Assembly (NCBI GenBank): GCA_023434665.1 | Contig: JAEYSM010000037.1 | Coordinates: 1 to 18,079, forward strand | DNA from: Bacteroidota bacterium | GTDB lineage: Bacteria; Bacteroidota; Bacteroidia; Bacteroidales; Lentimicrobiaceae | DNA length: 18,079 nt | Reading direction: 5' to 3' | In this document: piece by piece, positions 1 to 8,467 of the stretch | Layout of the letters: every line of letters begins with the position of its first letter | Position numbering within the stretch: the stretch's first letter is position 1 | Translations under genes and position numbers: made by a program | Notes under the pieces: model-generated | Told to the model about the DNA's origin: nothing | The model's input: the letters and a program-made list of their open reading frames with translations, nothing else | Databases searched by the model: none

Positions 1-940
1 CGATAATGAGATCCTTATTGATGTAATAACCCTTAATGTCGATTCAGCCAGTTTTACACAAATCAAAGAACAGGCCGGTGGAGATGAAGAAAAGATTAAA
101 GAGATCATGTTTGGTATCGTGGCAAAACAGGGAAAACATCGCAATCCTGTCACCGGATCAGGCGGTATGCTGCTTGGTGTGGTTGAGAAAATAGGAACTG
201 CCCTGGAAGGTAAGACCGATCTTAAAGTAGGAGATAAAATAGCCACTCTGGTTTCTTTGTCACTTACCCCGCTTAGAATTGACAAGATTAAAGCTATCCG
301 CAAAGAAGTTGATCAGGTGGATATTGACGGGAAAGCAATTCTGTTTGAAAGTGGTATTTATGCTAAAATCCCTGCTGATATGCCTGAGAAACTGGCACTT
401 TCAGCTTTGGATGTGGCAGGTGCACCTGCGCAGACAGCCAAACTGGTTAAGCCGGGCGATACAGTATTTATTATTGGCGCAGGCGGAAAGTCAGGTATGC
501 TTTGCTGTTATGAAGCTAAGAAACGTGCCGGCGTTACCGGAAAGGTTATCGGGTTAACACATAGCGAAAAGAGCACACAGCGTTTGATGGAACTCGGATT
601 CTGCGATCATGTGTTTGCTGCCAATGCTACCAACCCTGTTCCGGTTTTAGAAAAGATTGAGGAACTTACCAATGGACAGCTTGCCGACATTACCATCAAC
701 AATGTGAATATTCCTGACACTGAGATGACCAGTATTCTCTGCACCAAAAACAATGGACTGGTTTACTTCTTCTCAATGGCTACCAGTTTCACAAAAGCTG
801 CTTTGGGTGCTGAAGGTGTAGGAAGTGATGTTACTATGATCGTTGGAAACGGATATACCCGCGGACATGCTGAGATAACACTCGAAATCCTTCGCGAAAG
901 TGACAAACTCAGAAAGATATTTACTGAACTTTACGCATAA
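1..940 (+). CDS. kdd: L-erythro-3,5-diaminohexanoate dehydrogenase, 5'-truncated by window edge
   Basis: Kdd catalyses the NAD(P)-dependent oxidative deamination of 3,5-diaminohexanoate to 3-keto-5-aminohexanoate, the step after the two aminomutases in lysine fermentation. The reading frame is open from base 2, so the gene begins before the window; the ATG at 107 is internal, because the codons upstream of it read as a normal protein (NEILIDVITLNV...). About 312 residues are visible of a family I remember as about 350, so roughly 35 are missing. A Rossmann-like glycine-rich loop, GAGGKSG, lies at nucleotides 476-496, followed by a basic KKRAG stretch. The stop is 4 bases before the preferred kamA start. 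The order kdd-kamA-kamB-kamC-kamD-kamE is the one I recall from Fusobacterium nucleatum. The family call rests on remembered sequence and context. Confidence 0.92.
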   Translation, partial: DNEILIDVITLNVDSASFTQIKEQAGGDEEKIKEIMFGIVAKQGKHRNPVTGSGGMLLGVVEKIGTALEGKTDLKVGDKIATLVSLSLTPLRIDKIKAIRKEVDQVDIDGKAILFESGIYAKIPADMPEKLALSALDVAGAPAQTAKLVKPGDTVFIIGAGGKSGMLCCYEAKKRAGVTGKVIGLTHSEKSTQRLMELGFCDHVFAANATNPVPVLEKIEELTNGQLADITINNVNIPDTEMTSILCTKNNGLVYFFSMATSFTKAALGAEGVGSDVTMIVGNGYTRGHAEITLEILRESDKLRKIFTELYA

Positions 941-944
941 TGCT

Positions 945-2195
945 ATGATGACAACCGAAAAATACACTAAAGGCAGATACCACTATTTCCCGGAAGCAAC
1001 CGATGAACAGTGGAACGACTGGAAGTGGCAGGTAAAAAACAGAATTGAGACTTTTGATCAGTTGAAGAAGTACCTGCCGTTGACCCAGGAAGAGGAAGAG
1101 GGGGTAAAGACCTCCCTCTCAACCCTCCGGATGGCTATTACCCCTTATTATCTGTCGCTTATTGATCCTGACGATCCAAACTGCCCTGTTCGCAAACAGG
1201 CTGTGCCAACAGGACTTGAAACCCATAAATCATTGGCCGATCTGCTCGACCCGCTTCATGAGGATGAAGATTCTCCGGTACCCGGGCTTACGCACAGGTA
1301 TCCCGACAGGGTATTGTTCCTTATTACCGATATGTGCTCAATGTATTGCAGGCACTGTACCCGCAGAAGATTTGCCGGACAGACCGACCATGAGTCCCCT
1401 TCCGAAAGAATTCAAAAAGGCATTGATTACATAGCAAGAACTCCGCAGGTGAGAGACGTTCTGCTGTCGGGTGGTGATGCATTGATGGTCAGTGATAAGA
1501 TGCTTGAATCAATCATACAGAGGCTCAGGGCTATTCCTCATGTCGAAATTATCCGCATTGGAACCCGTACCCCGGTTGTTTGTCCACAACGCATTACCGA
1601 CGATCTGGTGAATATGCTCAAAAAGTATCACCCCATCTGGTTGAATACTCACTTTAATCATCCCAAGGAGATCACAGCCGAATCAACTGCAGCTTGTGAG
1701 CGGATGGCTAATGCAGGAATTCCCCTGGGTAACCAGTCTGTGCTGCTCAGAGGTGTAAACGACTGTGTGCATATAATGAAGAAGCTGGTACATGGTCTCG
1801 TTAAGATAAGGGTTCGCCCCTACTATATCTATCAGTGTGACCTTTCGATGGGGCTTGAGCATTTCCGCACTCCGGTATCAAAGGGAATTGAGATCATAGA
1901 AAACCTGCGTGGACATACATCAGGTTATGCCGTTCCTACTTTTGTTGTAGACGCTCCTGGCGGAGGTGGTAAAACCCCGGTTATGCCAACCTATATCATT
2001 TCACAGGCACCCGGCCGTGTGGTACTACGAAACTTCGAAGGCGTTATAACCACCTACACTGAACCGACAGATTATAAAAATGAATGTCATTGTGAAGATT
2101 GCAATGGCCATGTCGAAGGAGTTGCTTCATTGTTAAGAGGTGACAGACTGTCGCTTGAACCCGAGGGTCTTTCACGAAAGAAACGCAATCATTGA
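945..2195 (+). CDS. kamA: L-lysine 2,3-aminomutase (radical SAM, PLP, [4Fe-4S])
   Basis: KamA converts L-lysine to L-beta-lysine with a [4Fe-4S] cluster, S-adenosylmethionine and PLP; it is the entry step of the pathway. An upstream ATG exists at 900 but lies inside kdd. Starting at 945 gives 416 residues, the length I recall for Clostridium subterminale KamA, and avoids the overlap (948 is an equally plausible adjacent ATG). The radical SAM motif CSMYCRHC places cluster cysteines at C131, C135 and C138. The PLP lysine is K343 in PGGGGK. Cysteines C274, C381, C383 and C386 match the zinc-binding set. All of these are offset by +6 from the remembered C. subterminale numbering (C125, K337, C268, C375 and so on), which strongly supports a true lysine 2,3-aminomutase over EpmB or glutamate mutase relatives. 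It is cotranscribed with kdd and kamB. Confidence 0.97.
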   Translation: MMTTEKYTKGRYHYFPEATDEQWNDWKWQVKNRIETFDQLKKYLPLTQEEEEGVKTSLSTLRMAITPYYLSLIDPDDPNCPVRKQAVPTGLETHKSLADLLDPLHEDEDSPVPGLTHRYPDRVLFLITDMCSMYCRHCTRRRFAGQTDHESPSERIQKGIDYIARTPQVRDVLLSGGDALMVSDKMLESIIQRLRAIPHVEIIRIGTRTPVVCPQRITDDLVNMLKKYHPIWLNTHFNHPKEITAESTAACERMANAGIPLGNQSVLLRGVNDCVHIMKKLVHGLVKIRVRPYYIYQCDLSMGLEHFRTPVSKGIEIIENLRGHTSGYAVPTFVVDAPGGGGKTPVMPTYIISQAPGRVVLRNFEGVITTYTEPTDYKNECHCEDCNGHVEGVASLLRGDRLSLEPEGLSRKKRNH

Positions 2196-2204
2196 TAACT
2201 CTGA

Positions 2205-3263
2205 ATGCCTTTTGTTGATGAAATATTGAAATATAAGAGCCTGTCGGTAGTCGGACTCGAAAAGAATACCGGTAAAACAGAATGCCTCAAGTATATAATG
2301 AGGCGACTGGAACATTCGGGCAGGAGGCTTGCGCTTACTTCCATAGGTGTTGACGGGGAGAAAACCGACAGGGTTACCGGTACTGCAAAACCGGAAACCG
2401 ACTTATATGAACAGGTTATTTTCATCACTTCAGAAAAGCATTACAGGCAGAAAAGAATTCATTCAGAAATACTCGACCTCAGCACCCGCCATACTGCATT
2501 AGGCCGGTTGGTCACAGCCAGGGCACTATCCAAAGGTAAGGTGATGTTTTCGGGACCTACCGATACTTTATGGCTGAAAGAGGTGATTAATCAGATGAAC
2601 CAGTACAACGTTGATCTGACACTGGTAGATGGTGCCATTTCAAGGCTTAGCCCCGGTTCACCTGCCATCACCCAAAGCATGATCCTTAATACAGGAGCGG
2701 CTGTATCAGCAAACACCAACCGACTTATAAGTCATACAAAGTTTGTGTACGACCTCATAAGAATTCCTGAGATGTTCGATCAGAAGGATATTCCTAATGG
2801 ACATGATTCGGGTGATGACAAATTAAAACTGCGTGACAAACTGCTCAATCTTCATTCGGGTGTTTTTGCTTTGGATGAGAGCCTGACATTACATGATCTC
2901 GGGATCCCATCGGTTTTCCTGCTTAAAGATGCAGGTGAAAGGCTTTTCCGACATGGAAATATAATATACGTTACAGGTGCCGTGAGCGACAGAATGCTTG
3001 ATTTCATCAGATTACAGAAAGAATTTAAGCACACAACATTGGTGATACGTGATTTTACACGATTGTTTGTAAAACCTGAAACTTACAGATCGTTTATTCA
3101 CAGTGGACATAAGATAAGGGTGCTGTTGCACACGAAACTACTGGCCGTTTGTGTCAATCCTGTTTCACCTGAAGGGTATATACTGAATTCCGGAGAATTA
3201 TGCGATGGCCTTTCAGAGGCTCTCCAAATTCCTGTTTATGACATAAAAAGACAACAACCATGA
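2205..3263 (+). CDS. kamB: KamB, P-loop NTPase-like protein of the lysine aminomutase cluster
   Basis: This 352-residue protein has no firmly established biochemical role that I know of. It carries an N-terminal nucleotide-binding loop GLEKNTGKT (residues 17-25). The G-x5-GKT spacing resembles dethiobiotin synthetase, CobB and MobB (SIMIBI-type NTPases). Further motifs fit that fold: a switch-like TSIGVDGEKTD at 45-55 and a hydrophobic strand ending TLVDGAISR at 139-147. The C-terminal half (about 185-352) has no motif I recognise. No signal peptide or membrane segment is visible, so it is probably cytosolic. It starts 9 bases after kamA and its stop overlaps the kamC start in ATGA, suggesting translational coupling with the MutS-like protein. 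Its position between two aminomutases suggests cofactor loading, activation or repair of KamDE; this is inference. The kamB name rests on motif, length and gene order. Confidence 0.85.
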   Translation: MPFVDEILKYKSLSVVGLEKNTGKTECLKYIMRRLEHSGRRLALTSIGVDGEKTDRVTGTAKPETDLYEQVIFITSEKHYRQKRIHSEILDLSTRHTALGRLVTARALSKGKVMFSGPTDTLWLKEVINQMNQYNVDLTLVDGAISRLSPGSPAITQSMILNTGAAVSANTNRLISHTKFVYDLIRIPEMFDQKDIPNGHDSGDDKLKLRDKLLNLHSGVFALDESLTLHDLGIPSVFLLKDAGERLFRHGNIIYVTGAVSDRMLDFIRLQKEFKHTTLVIRDFTRLFVKPETYRSFIHSGHKIRVLLHTKLLAVCVNPVSPEGYILNSGELCDGLSEALQIPVYDIKRQQP

Positions 3264-4714
3264 CACAGTTCTCCACCAATATCAACAAGGTACCCGGACT
3301 GCGCTTTATGGCCGATGCACTTGAAATTCAGTCAACTCCGGGAAGGCATAGATTGCTTAAATTAAAGCTGATGAACTCTGCAGAGGAAATCGCATATCAT
3401 CTGGATAAAGTCCAGCTTTACAAAGCTTTAATTGAATCACAGGGAAACGCAGCCTACAGCGGTAGAAATACTTTTGAGGAACTTAAACATGAATTATTTG
3501 CCACCCATGACATTTCAGGTACCATATCGACAATAGGCACTCAAATAGTATTGGATGACATAGGGTTGTTTGAGATTAAAAAGTTCGCTTTAAACATTGA
3601 GAAAATAAGGGAAATTTTACTGCTGAGCGTATCTGCGGTTCCTGACATTCAAAAAGAAGTGGAACAATTTTCCGGTGTATCGGGCATCATTGACCTTCTT
3701 GATCCTGAAAGACAAAGAATTCCGCATTTCTACATTTACGATGCTTACGACGAGAACCTGGCTCTTATGCGAAGAAAATTCCGGGCCATGGATATCGATG
3801 GTACAGAAAGTAAGGACGCTGAATCTCTCAGACTACAGTGCGAGGAGATAGAAGATACTGTCAGGAAAAGATTGACCGATAATCTTTCTCAATACAAAAA
3901 AGCACTGCAACATAATCTTGAGGTGGTGGCTGATATCGACGTCTGGCTGGCTAAAGCTGATCTTGCAATAAAGATGGGACTTATCCGACCGGAGCCTTCA
4001 GAAAGTACCCGGTTTACAGGACTATTTAATCCCTCAATTGCACAGTCACTAAAGTTAAGGAACAAATCATGGCAACCAATTGATATAGATGTTTTCCAAG
4101 GTCCGACATTAATCACCGGAGCCAATATGGGTGGTAAAACTGTGCTTCTTAAAACAGTAGCACTCTGCCAGTTTCTGTACCAGTTCGGTTTCTTTGTACC
4201 TGCAAAACATGCTACCATGATAACTTTCGAAAAGATCATGATAAGTATGGGCGACGAGCAGTCGGAGCTTAGAGGATTATCGTCATTTGCATCCGAAATG
4301 ATAAAAATCAACAGTATCCTCCATGCTTCTAAAAATAAGGAAAAGATACTCGCTCTGATTGATGAACCTGCACGCACAACCAATCCTGTTGAAGGACTTG
4401 CCCTTGTAAGAGCTCTGATAGACCATCTTATCAGATATCAGACAACAAGTCTTGTCACCACTCATTACACTGTAAACCATCCGGGATGCAGACGCCTGAG
4501 GGTTGCAGGATTAAGAACTGAACAAATGCCTCTAAAACCGAATATTGAGGATATACAGGACTATATGGATTATTCACTGACCGAAGTAAAAAATGATGCT
4601 GAAGTGCCTCAGGAAGCAATCAGTATTGCTTCGATACTTGAAGTTGATAAAGAATTTCTGGATCAGGCCAGACATTATCTGGCTACTCCCCGCTCTGACA
4701 ACAACAGTTTTTGA
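3260..4714 (+). CDS. kamC: KamC, MutS-like ATPase lacking mismatch-recognition domains
   Basis: The 484-residue protein has a MutS-type ATPase domain in its C-terminal half: Walker A GANMGGKT (287-294), the MutS signature SSFASEM (341-347), Walker B LALIDEP (364-370) followed by ARTTNPVEG, and the switch histidine in TTHY (H402). The N-terminal part (about 1-270) is helix-rich and resembles the MutS core/lever region. There is no room for the mismatch-binding and connector domains of MutS (usually over 800 residues), nor an Smr nuclease tail. It is therefore unlikely to be a mismatch repair protein, despite probable automated naming. It overlaps kamB by 4 bases and precedes kamD by 73 bases. 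I recall the same gene at this place in other lysine-fermenting bacteria. A role as a conformational ATPase acting on the aminomutase is inference. Confidence 0.88.
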   Translation: MTQFSTNINKVPGLRFMADALEIQSTPGRHRLLKLKLMNSAEEIAYHLDKVQLYKALIESQGNAAYSGRNTFEELKHELFATHDISGTISTIGTQIVLDDIGLFEIKKFALNIEKIREILLLSVSAVPDIQKEVEQFSGVSGIIDLLDPERQRIPHFYIYDAYDENLALMRRKFRAMDIDGTESKDAESLRLQCEEIEDTVRKRLTDNLSQYKKALQHNLEVVADIDVWLAKADLAIKMGLIRPEPSESTRFTGLFNPSIAQSLKLRNKSWQPIDIDVFQGPTLITGANMGGKTVLLKTVALCQFLYQFGFFVPAKHATMITFEKIMISMGDEQSELRGLSSFASEMIKINSILHASKNKEKILALIDEPARTTNPVEGLALVRALIDHLIRYQTTSLVTTHYTVNHPGCRRLRVAGLRTEQMPLKPNIEDIQDYMDYSLTEVKNDAEVPQEAISIASILEVDKEFLDQARHYLATPRSDNNSF

Positions 4715-4787
4715 GATTTATAAAGTGTTCTGAATTTCAAAGAGATAAACTATTTAAAACAAAAACAACAAACTGATTATTAATTAT

Positions 4788-6347
4788 ATGCAAAAAAGTA
4801 AATTAGGCCTCAACTTCCATAAAGTGGCAAAAGCCAGGCAAATAGCCGGCAACATTGCTGCTGAGGTTCAGAAGTTTGTCGGCCAATACACTACCGTTGC
4901 CGTTGAGCGTACCCTATGCCGGTTGATGGGAATTGATGGAATTGATGATAACGAAGCCCCATTACCAAATGTCCTGGTTGATGAATTGAAAAATCAGGGT
5001 GTCCTTGGTCAGGGAGTGCTGTATTTCCTTGGAAATGCAATGGCAGAAACCGGATTAACACCACAGGAAATAGCTGAGCAGGTTTCGAAAGGGAAGCTTA
5101 AGATTACCAACATCCCGTCGCATTCAGGAGCAGAAATAAATAAAGCGCTGAAACCATACATTGATTCGAGCATATCACGCATCAAGGCAAACCGTAAACG
5201 ACGCGAAGAAATGATTTCACGGCTGGGTGAAGGCGCCCGTCCCTATATATATGTGATTGTGGCAACCGGTAACATCTACGAAGATGTTGTTCAGGCACAG
5301 GCTGCTGCACGACAGGGTGCTGATATCATCGCAGTAATCAGAACCACCGGACAGAGTCTCCTCGATTATGTTCCTTTCGGAGCAACAACCGAAGGATTCG
5401 GAGGCACTTTCGCAACTCAGGAGAACTTCAGAATAATGCGCAAAGCGCTGAATGAAGTAAGCGAAGAGGTGGGAAGATATATCAGATTATGCAATTACTG
5501 CTCAGGTTTATGCATGCCCGAAATTGCCGTTATGGGGGCTCTCGAAGGACTCGATGTGATGCTCAATGATGCCCTTTACGGGATTTTGTTCAGAGACATC
5601 AATATGCAGCGCACCATGATCGATCAATACTTTTCACGTGTGATCAATGGATTCGCAGGAGTGATCATTAATACAGGAGAGGACAATTACCTTACTACTG
5701 CTGATGCCTTTGAAGAGGCAAGGACAGTGCTGGCCAGCGACCTTGTCAATGAACAGCTCGCTTTACTGGCCGGATTGCCTGAAGAACAGATGGGACTGGG
5801 TCATGCTTTTGAAATGAATCCGGATATGCAGAATGGTTTCCTCTACGAGCTTGCACAGGCTCAGATGACACGCGAGATTTTCCCGAAAGCTCCGCTCAAA
5901 TACATGCCTCCTACCAAGTTTATGACAGGAAATATCTTTAAAGGTCAGATACAAAATGCGTTGTTTAACGAGATTTCTGTATGGACCGGACAGGGTATTC
6001 AACTACTGGGAATGATTACAGAAGCTGTGCATACACCATTTATGTCCGACAGATACCTTGCCATTGAAAATGCCCGTTATATATTCAATAACATGAAGAG
6101 CATCGGAGAGGATACCGAATTTAAATCGGGTGGTATTGTGCAGACCAGAGCACAACAGGTTCTTGATCAAGCTCTTGAATTGCTCATGAGAATTGAGAAA
6201 GAAGGACTGTTTAATGCACTGGAGAAAGGAATTTTTGCCGACGTTAAACGACCAAGGACAGGAGGAAAAGGATTGAACGGAGTAACTGAAAAAGGAGAGA
6301 ACTACCTCAATCCATTCATTAACCTTATGAAAGGAGAAAACCAATGA
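4788..6347 (+). CDS. kamD: Lysine 5,6-aminomutase alpha subunit
   Basis: KamD is the large TIM-barrel subunit of the adenosylcobalamin- and PLP-dependent lysine 5,6-aminomutase, which moves the 6-amino group of beta-lysine (or D-lysine) to C5. The 519-residue length is close to the roughly 516 I recall for Clostridium sticklandii KamD. Characteristic stretches include IYVIVATGNIYEDVVQAQAA (about 153-172), the RTTGQSLLDYVPFGATTEG region (about 185-203) and the C-terminal GKGLNGV. The cobalamin-binding DxHxxG motif is absent, as expected, since it sits in KamE. The start at 4788 follows an AT-rich 73-base gap with no Shine-Dalgarno sequence and no clear TAnnTTTG element. The stop overlaps the kamE start by 4 bases, consistent with equal production of the two subunits. 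Confidence 0.97.
   Translation: MQKSKLGLNFHKVAKARQIAGNIAAEVQKFVGQYTTVAVERTLCRLMGIDGIDDNEAPLPNVLVDELKNQGVLGQGVLYFLGNAMAETGLTPQEIAEQVSKGKLKITNIPSHSGAEINKALKPYIDSSISRIKANRKRREEMISRLGEGARPYIYVIVATGNIYEDVVQAQAAARQGADIIAVIRTTGQSLLDYVPFGATTEGFGGTFATQENFRIMRKALNEVSEEVGRYIRLCNYCSGLCMPEIAVMGALEGLDVMLNDALYGILFRDINMQRTMIDQYFSRVINGFAGVIINTGEDNYLTTADAFEEARTVLASDLVNEQLALLAGLPEEQMGLGHAFEMNPDMQNGFLYELAQAQMTREIFPKAPLKYMPPTKFMTGNIFKGQIQNALFNEISVWTGQGIQLLGMITEAVHTPFMSDRYLAIENARYIFNNMKSIGEDTEFKSGGIVQTRAQQVLDQALELLMRIEKEGLFNALEKGIFADVKRPRTGGKGLNGVTEKGENYLNPFINLMKGENQ
6331..6336 (+). promoter_or_regulatory. Shine-Dalgarno-like site for kamE
   Basis: AAGGAG lies 7 bases before the kamE ATG at 6344, inside the last codons of kamD. 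Other genes in this window lack a comparable purine-rich site, as is usual in Bacteroidota. It supports 6344 as the kamE start and suggests reinitiation at the ATGA overlap to balance the two subunits. Confidence 0.5.
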
Positions 6348-7141
6348 GCAGCGGATTATACTCAATGAACAAGAGTAGTGTCGATCAGACTCTCGATATG
6401 ACAGCCATAAAACCATATGGCGATACAATGAACGACGGGAAAGTGCAGGTAAGCTTCACCCTTCCGATTCCTTGTAATGATGAGGCTATTGAAGCCGCTA
6501 AATTATTAATGAGGAAGATGGGTCTCGAAAATCCACAGGTCGTTTATTATAAGGAACTTGCCAAAGGATTTACCTTCTTTAACTGCTATGGTAGTTGTGC
6601 GCACAAGGTTGATTACACTTCCATCCATGTTCCTAAAGTGGAATCGTCGGTCATGGATATGGCTGAAACTGATGAATTTATCAGAACCCACATTGGCCGT
6701 AAACTGGTGGTTATTGGTGCAAGTACAGGTACTGATGCTCACACTGTCGGCATAGACGCCATCATGAATATGAAAGGATATGCAGGACACTACGGGCTGG
6801 AACGCTACGAAATGTTCGAAGCACTCAACATGGGCAGCCAGATTCCAAATGAGGAGTTTATTGCTAAAGCAATTGAAATGAAGGCGGATGCATTGTTGGT
6901 TTCTCAGACAGTCACTCAAAAAGATGTGCACATCAAGAATCTGACAGAACTCGTTGAAATGCTCGAAGCTGAAGGATTGCGGAGTAAAGTTCTTCTTATT
7001 TGCGGAGGTCCCAGATTGTCGCATGAACTTGCCAAAGAGCTTGGATATGATGCAGGTTTCAGCATGAATTCTTATGCTGATGATGTAGCATCTTATATTG
7101 CCCAGGAAATGGCTAAAAGAGTGGCCGGCGAAAAATATTGA
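6344..7141 (+). CDS. kamE: Lysine 5,6-aminomutase beta subunit (B12- and PLP-binding)
   Basis: KamE carries the Rossmann-like cobalamin-binding domain of lysine 5,6-aminomutase and also anchors PLP. In this 265-residue protein the base-off/His-on motif DAHTVG occupies residues 131-136, with H133 as the lower axial cobalt ligand. K144 (in NMKGYAGHYG) is positioned to form the internal aldimine with PLP. As I recall, both numbers are identical to those of the structurally characterised Clostridium sticklandii enzyme (H133 beta, K144 beta). LLICGGPRLSHELAKELGYD (217-236) is a typical end of a B12 domain. The N-terminal 100 residues form the dimerisation domain. It overlaps kamD by 4 bases and is preceded by a Shine-Dalgarno-like AAGGAG. 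The enzyme is prone to suicide inactivation, which makes the neighbouring kamBC pair interesting. Confidence 0.97.
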   Translation: MSSGLYSMNKSSVDQTLDMTAIKPYGDTMNDGKVQVSFTLPIPCNDEAIEAAKLLMRKMGLENPQVVYYKELAKGFTFFNCYGSCAHKVDYTSIHVPKVESSVMDMAETDEFIRTHIGRKLVVIGASTGTDAHTVGIDAIMNMKGYAGHYGLERYEMFEALNMGSQIPNEEFIAKAIEMKADALLVSQTVTQKDVHIKNLTELVEMLEAEGLRSKVLLICGGPRLSHELAKELGYDAGFSMNSYADDVASYIAQEMAKRVAGEKY

Positions 7142-7165
7142 TTCTTAACTTTTAAATCTTACTAT

Positions 7166-8371
7166 ATGAAAGTATTCATTGTTGCAGCAAAAAGGACAGC
7201 CATAGGAAAATTTGGCGGATCACTGGCAAACATGCATCCGGCAGATATGGCTGCTGAAGTCATCAAAAACATTCTCACCGAAACACGCATCGATCCGTCA
7301 AAAATTGATGAGGTCATCGTAGGAAACATCCTTTCGGGTGGACAAAAGCAAGGTATCGCCCGACAGGCATCCATTAAGGCAGGAATTCCACGCGAAGTGC
7401 CTGCATGGGGATTGAATATGATCTGCGGAAGTGGTATGAAAACAATCATTACTGCATTCAATAACATCCGTGCCGGTGAAGCTAAACTGATACTTGCCGG
7501 AGGAACTGAGAACATGTCAAACAGCATCTACGCGCTGCCAGGAAGCGTTAGGAATGGTGTTAAAATGGGCGATTTTAAGGCTGTTGATACTATGATCCTC
7601 GACGGACTGACTGATGCATTTTCAGGACAACACATGGGAATTACGGCAGAAAACATAGCAGAACAACTGGGCATATCACGCGAAGCGCAGGATGAATTTT
7701 CTTATAAATCCCAGTCCAGAGCGGCTGCAGCAATCGATGCAGGTAAATTTAAAGATGAAATCGTGCCGGTTGTCTTCACAATCAAAAAAGAAACCATCAC
7801 TTTTGATACCGATGAATTTGTAAACAGATCGAGCACTCCCGATAAACTGGCAAAACTGCGTCCCGCATTCAAACCCGATGGCACTGTAACAGCGGGAAGT
7901 TCATCCGGTATCAACGACGGATCTTCATTTGTTCTGATCGCCAGCGAAGAAGCCGTCAGGGAACACGGACTTACACCACTTGTTGAGATTGTTGCCATAG
8001 GTCAGGGAGGCGTTGATCCTTCAGTTATGGGATTAGGCCCCGTACCCGCAATTAAAAAGGCTTTGGATAAAGCAGGTATGAAACTCACCGATATGGAGCT
8101 TCTGGAGTTAAATGAGGCATTTGCTGCTCAATCACTAGGAGTTATTAAGAGATTATGTGAGGATCATGGTGTTACCCCGGAATGGTTTGACGAACATTGC
8201 AACGTTAATGGCGGTGCTATTGCTCTCGGACATCCGATTGGAGCATCAGGTAACCGTATCACTGTCACCTTAATCCACGAAATGATGCGCACAGGTAAAA
8301 AGCTCGGACTTGCATCCCTGTGTATTGGCGGTGGAATGGGAACTGCTGTTATTCTTAGACTGGTTAAGTAA
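7166..8371 (+). CDS. atoB: Acetyl-CoA acetyltransferase (thiolase)
   Basis: This 401-residue thiolase is the last gene of the lysine operon, 24 bases after kamE. It would cleave acetoacetyl-CoA, formed from acetoacetate after the Kce step and CoA transfer, into two acetyl-CoA. All catalytic elements of a degradative/biosynthetic thiolase are present: nucleophile C87 in MICGSGM, the NEAFAAQ motif, H356 in GHPIGASG and C386 in CIGGGMG. The length and the N-terminus (IVAAKRTAIGKFGGSL) match acetyl-CoA acetyltransferases. The symbol could equally be thlA; substrate chain length cannot be read from sequence alone. Transcription probably ends at the hairpin at 8433-8467. Confidence 0.93.
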   Translation: MKVFIVAAKRTAIGKFGGSLANMHPADMAAEVIKNILTETRIDPSKIDEVIVGNILSGGQKQGIARQASIKAGIPREVPAWGLNMICGSGMKTIITAFNNIRAGEAKLILAGGTENMSNSIYALPGSVRNGVKMGDFKAVDTMILDGLTDAFSGQHMGITAENIAEQLGISREAQDEFSYKSQSRAAAAIDAGKFKDEIVPVVFTIKKETITFDTDEFVNRSSTPDKLAKLRPAFKPDGTVTAGSSSGINDGSSFVLIASEEAVREHGLTPLVEIVAIGQGGVDPSVMGLGPVPAIKKALDKAGMKLTDMELLELNEAFAAQSLGVIKRLCEDHGVTPEWFDEHCNVNGGAIALGHPIGASGNRITVTLIHEMMRTGKKLGLASLCIGGGMGTAVILRLVK

Positions 8372-8432
8372 TAACTTTCTGAAAGTTAAAAAGATCGGTG
8401 CTGTGAACCGGTCATTGAACCTACTTTGTTAG

Positions 8433-8467
8433 AACAGAAATCCCCTCCATGAGAGGGGATTTCTGTT
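8433..8467. terminator. Bidirectional intrinsic terminator between convergent operons
   Basis: A perfect 15-base inverted repeat, AACAGAAATCCCCTC (8433-8447) and GAGGGGATTTCTGTT (8453-8467), encloses a 5-base loop. The GC-rich core CCCCTC/GAGGGG is flanked on the 3' side by T-rich sequence on both strands (ATTTCTGTT on each), so it can work in both directions. It lies between the + strand thiolase stop (8371) and the - strand SCP2-type thiolase, whose TAA stop codon (8466-8468) overlaps the right arm. Confidence 0.88.

Noticed and set aside
107..109. ATG at 107 as the kdd start
   Set aside because: The frame is open upstream to the window edge and reads as family-like protein, so the gene is truncated by the window rather than starting here.
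900..944. In-frame ATG at 900 extending kamA by 15 residues
   Set aside because: It lies inside kdd, and starting at 945 gives the family length of 416 with catalytic residues at a constant offset from the known enzyme.
3889..4383. 164-residue open frame on the - strand inside kamC
   Set aside because: Antisense shadow of a well-supported MutS-like gene; no recognisable motif.
3260..4714. kamC as a DNA mismatch repair gene (mutS)
   Set aside because: It lacks mismatch-binding and connector domains, is half the length of MutS, and is embedded in the lysine aminomutase operon.
4715..4787. Cobalamin or lysine riboswitch, or promoter, before kamD
   Set aside because: The 73-base gap is too short and AT-rich, with no B12-box-like or L-box-like conserved sequence and no TAnnTTTG element.
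6003..7024. Two - strand open frames (6003-6428 and 6506-7024) opposite kamD/kamE
   Set aside because: Antisense shadows; cysteine- and histidine-rich low-information sequence with no family resemblance.
7162..7998. - strand open frames opposite the acetyl-CoA acetyltransferase
   Set aside because: Shadows of the thiolase with no independent support.
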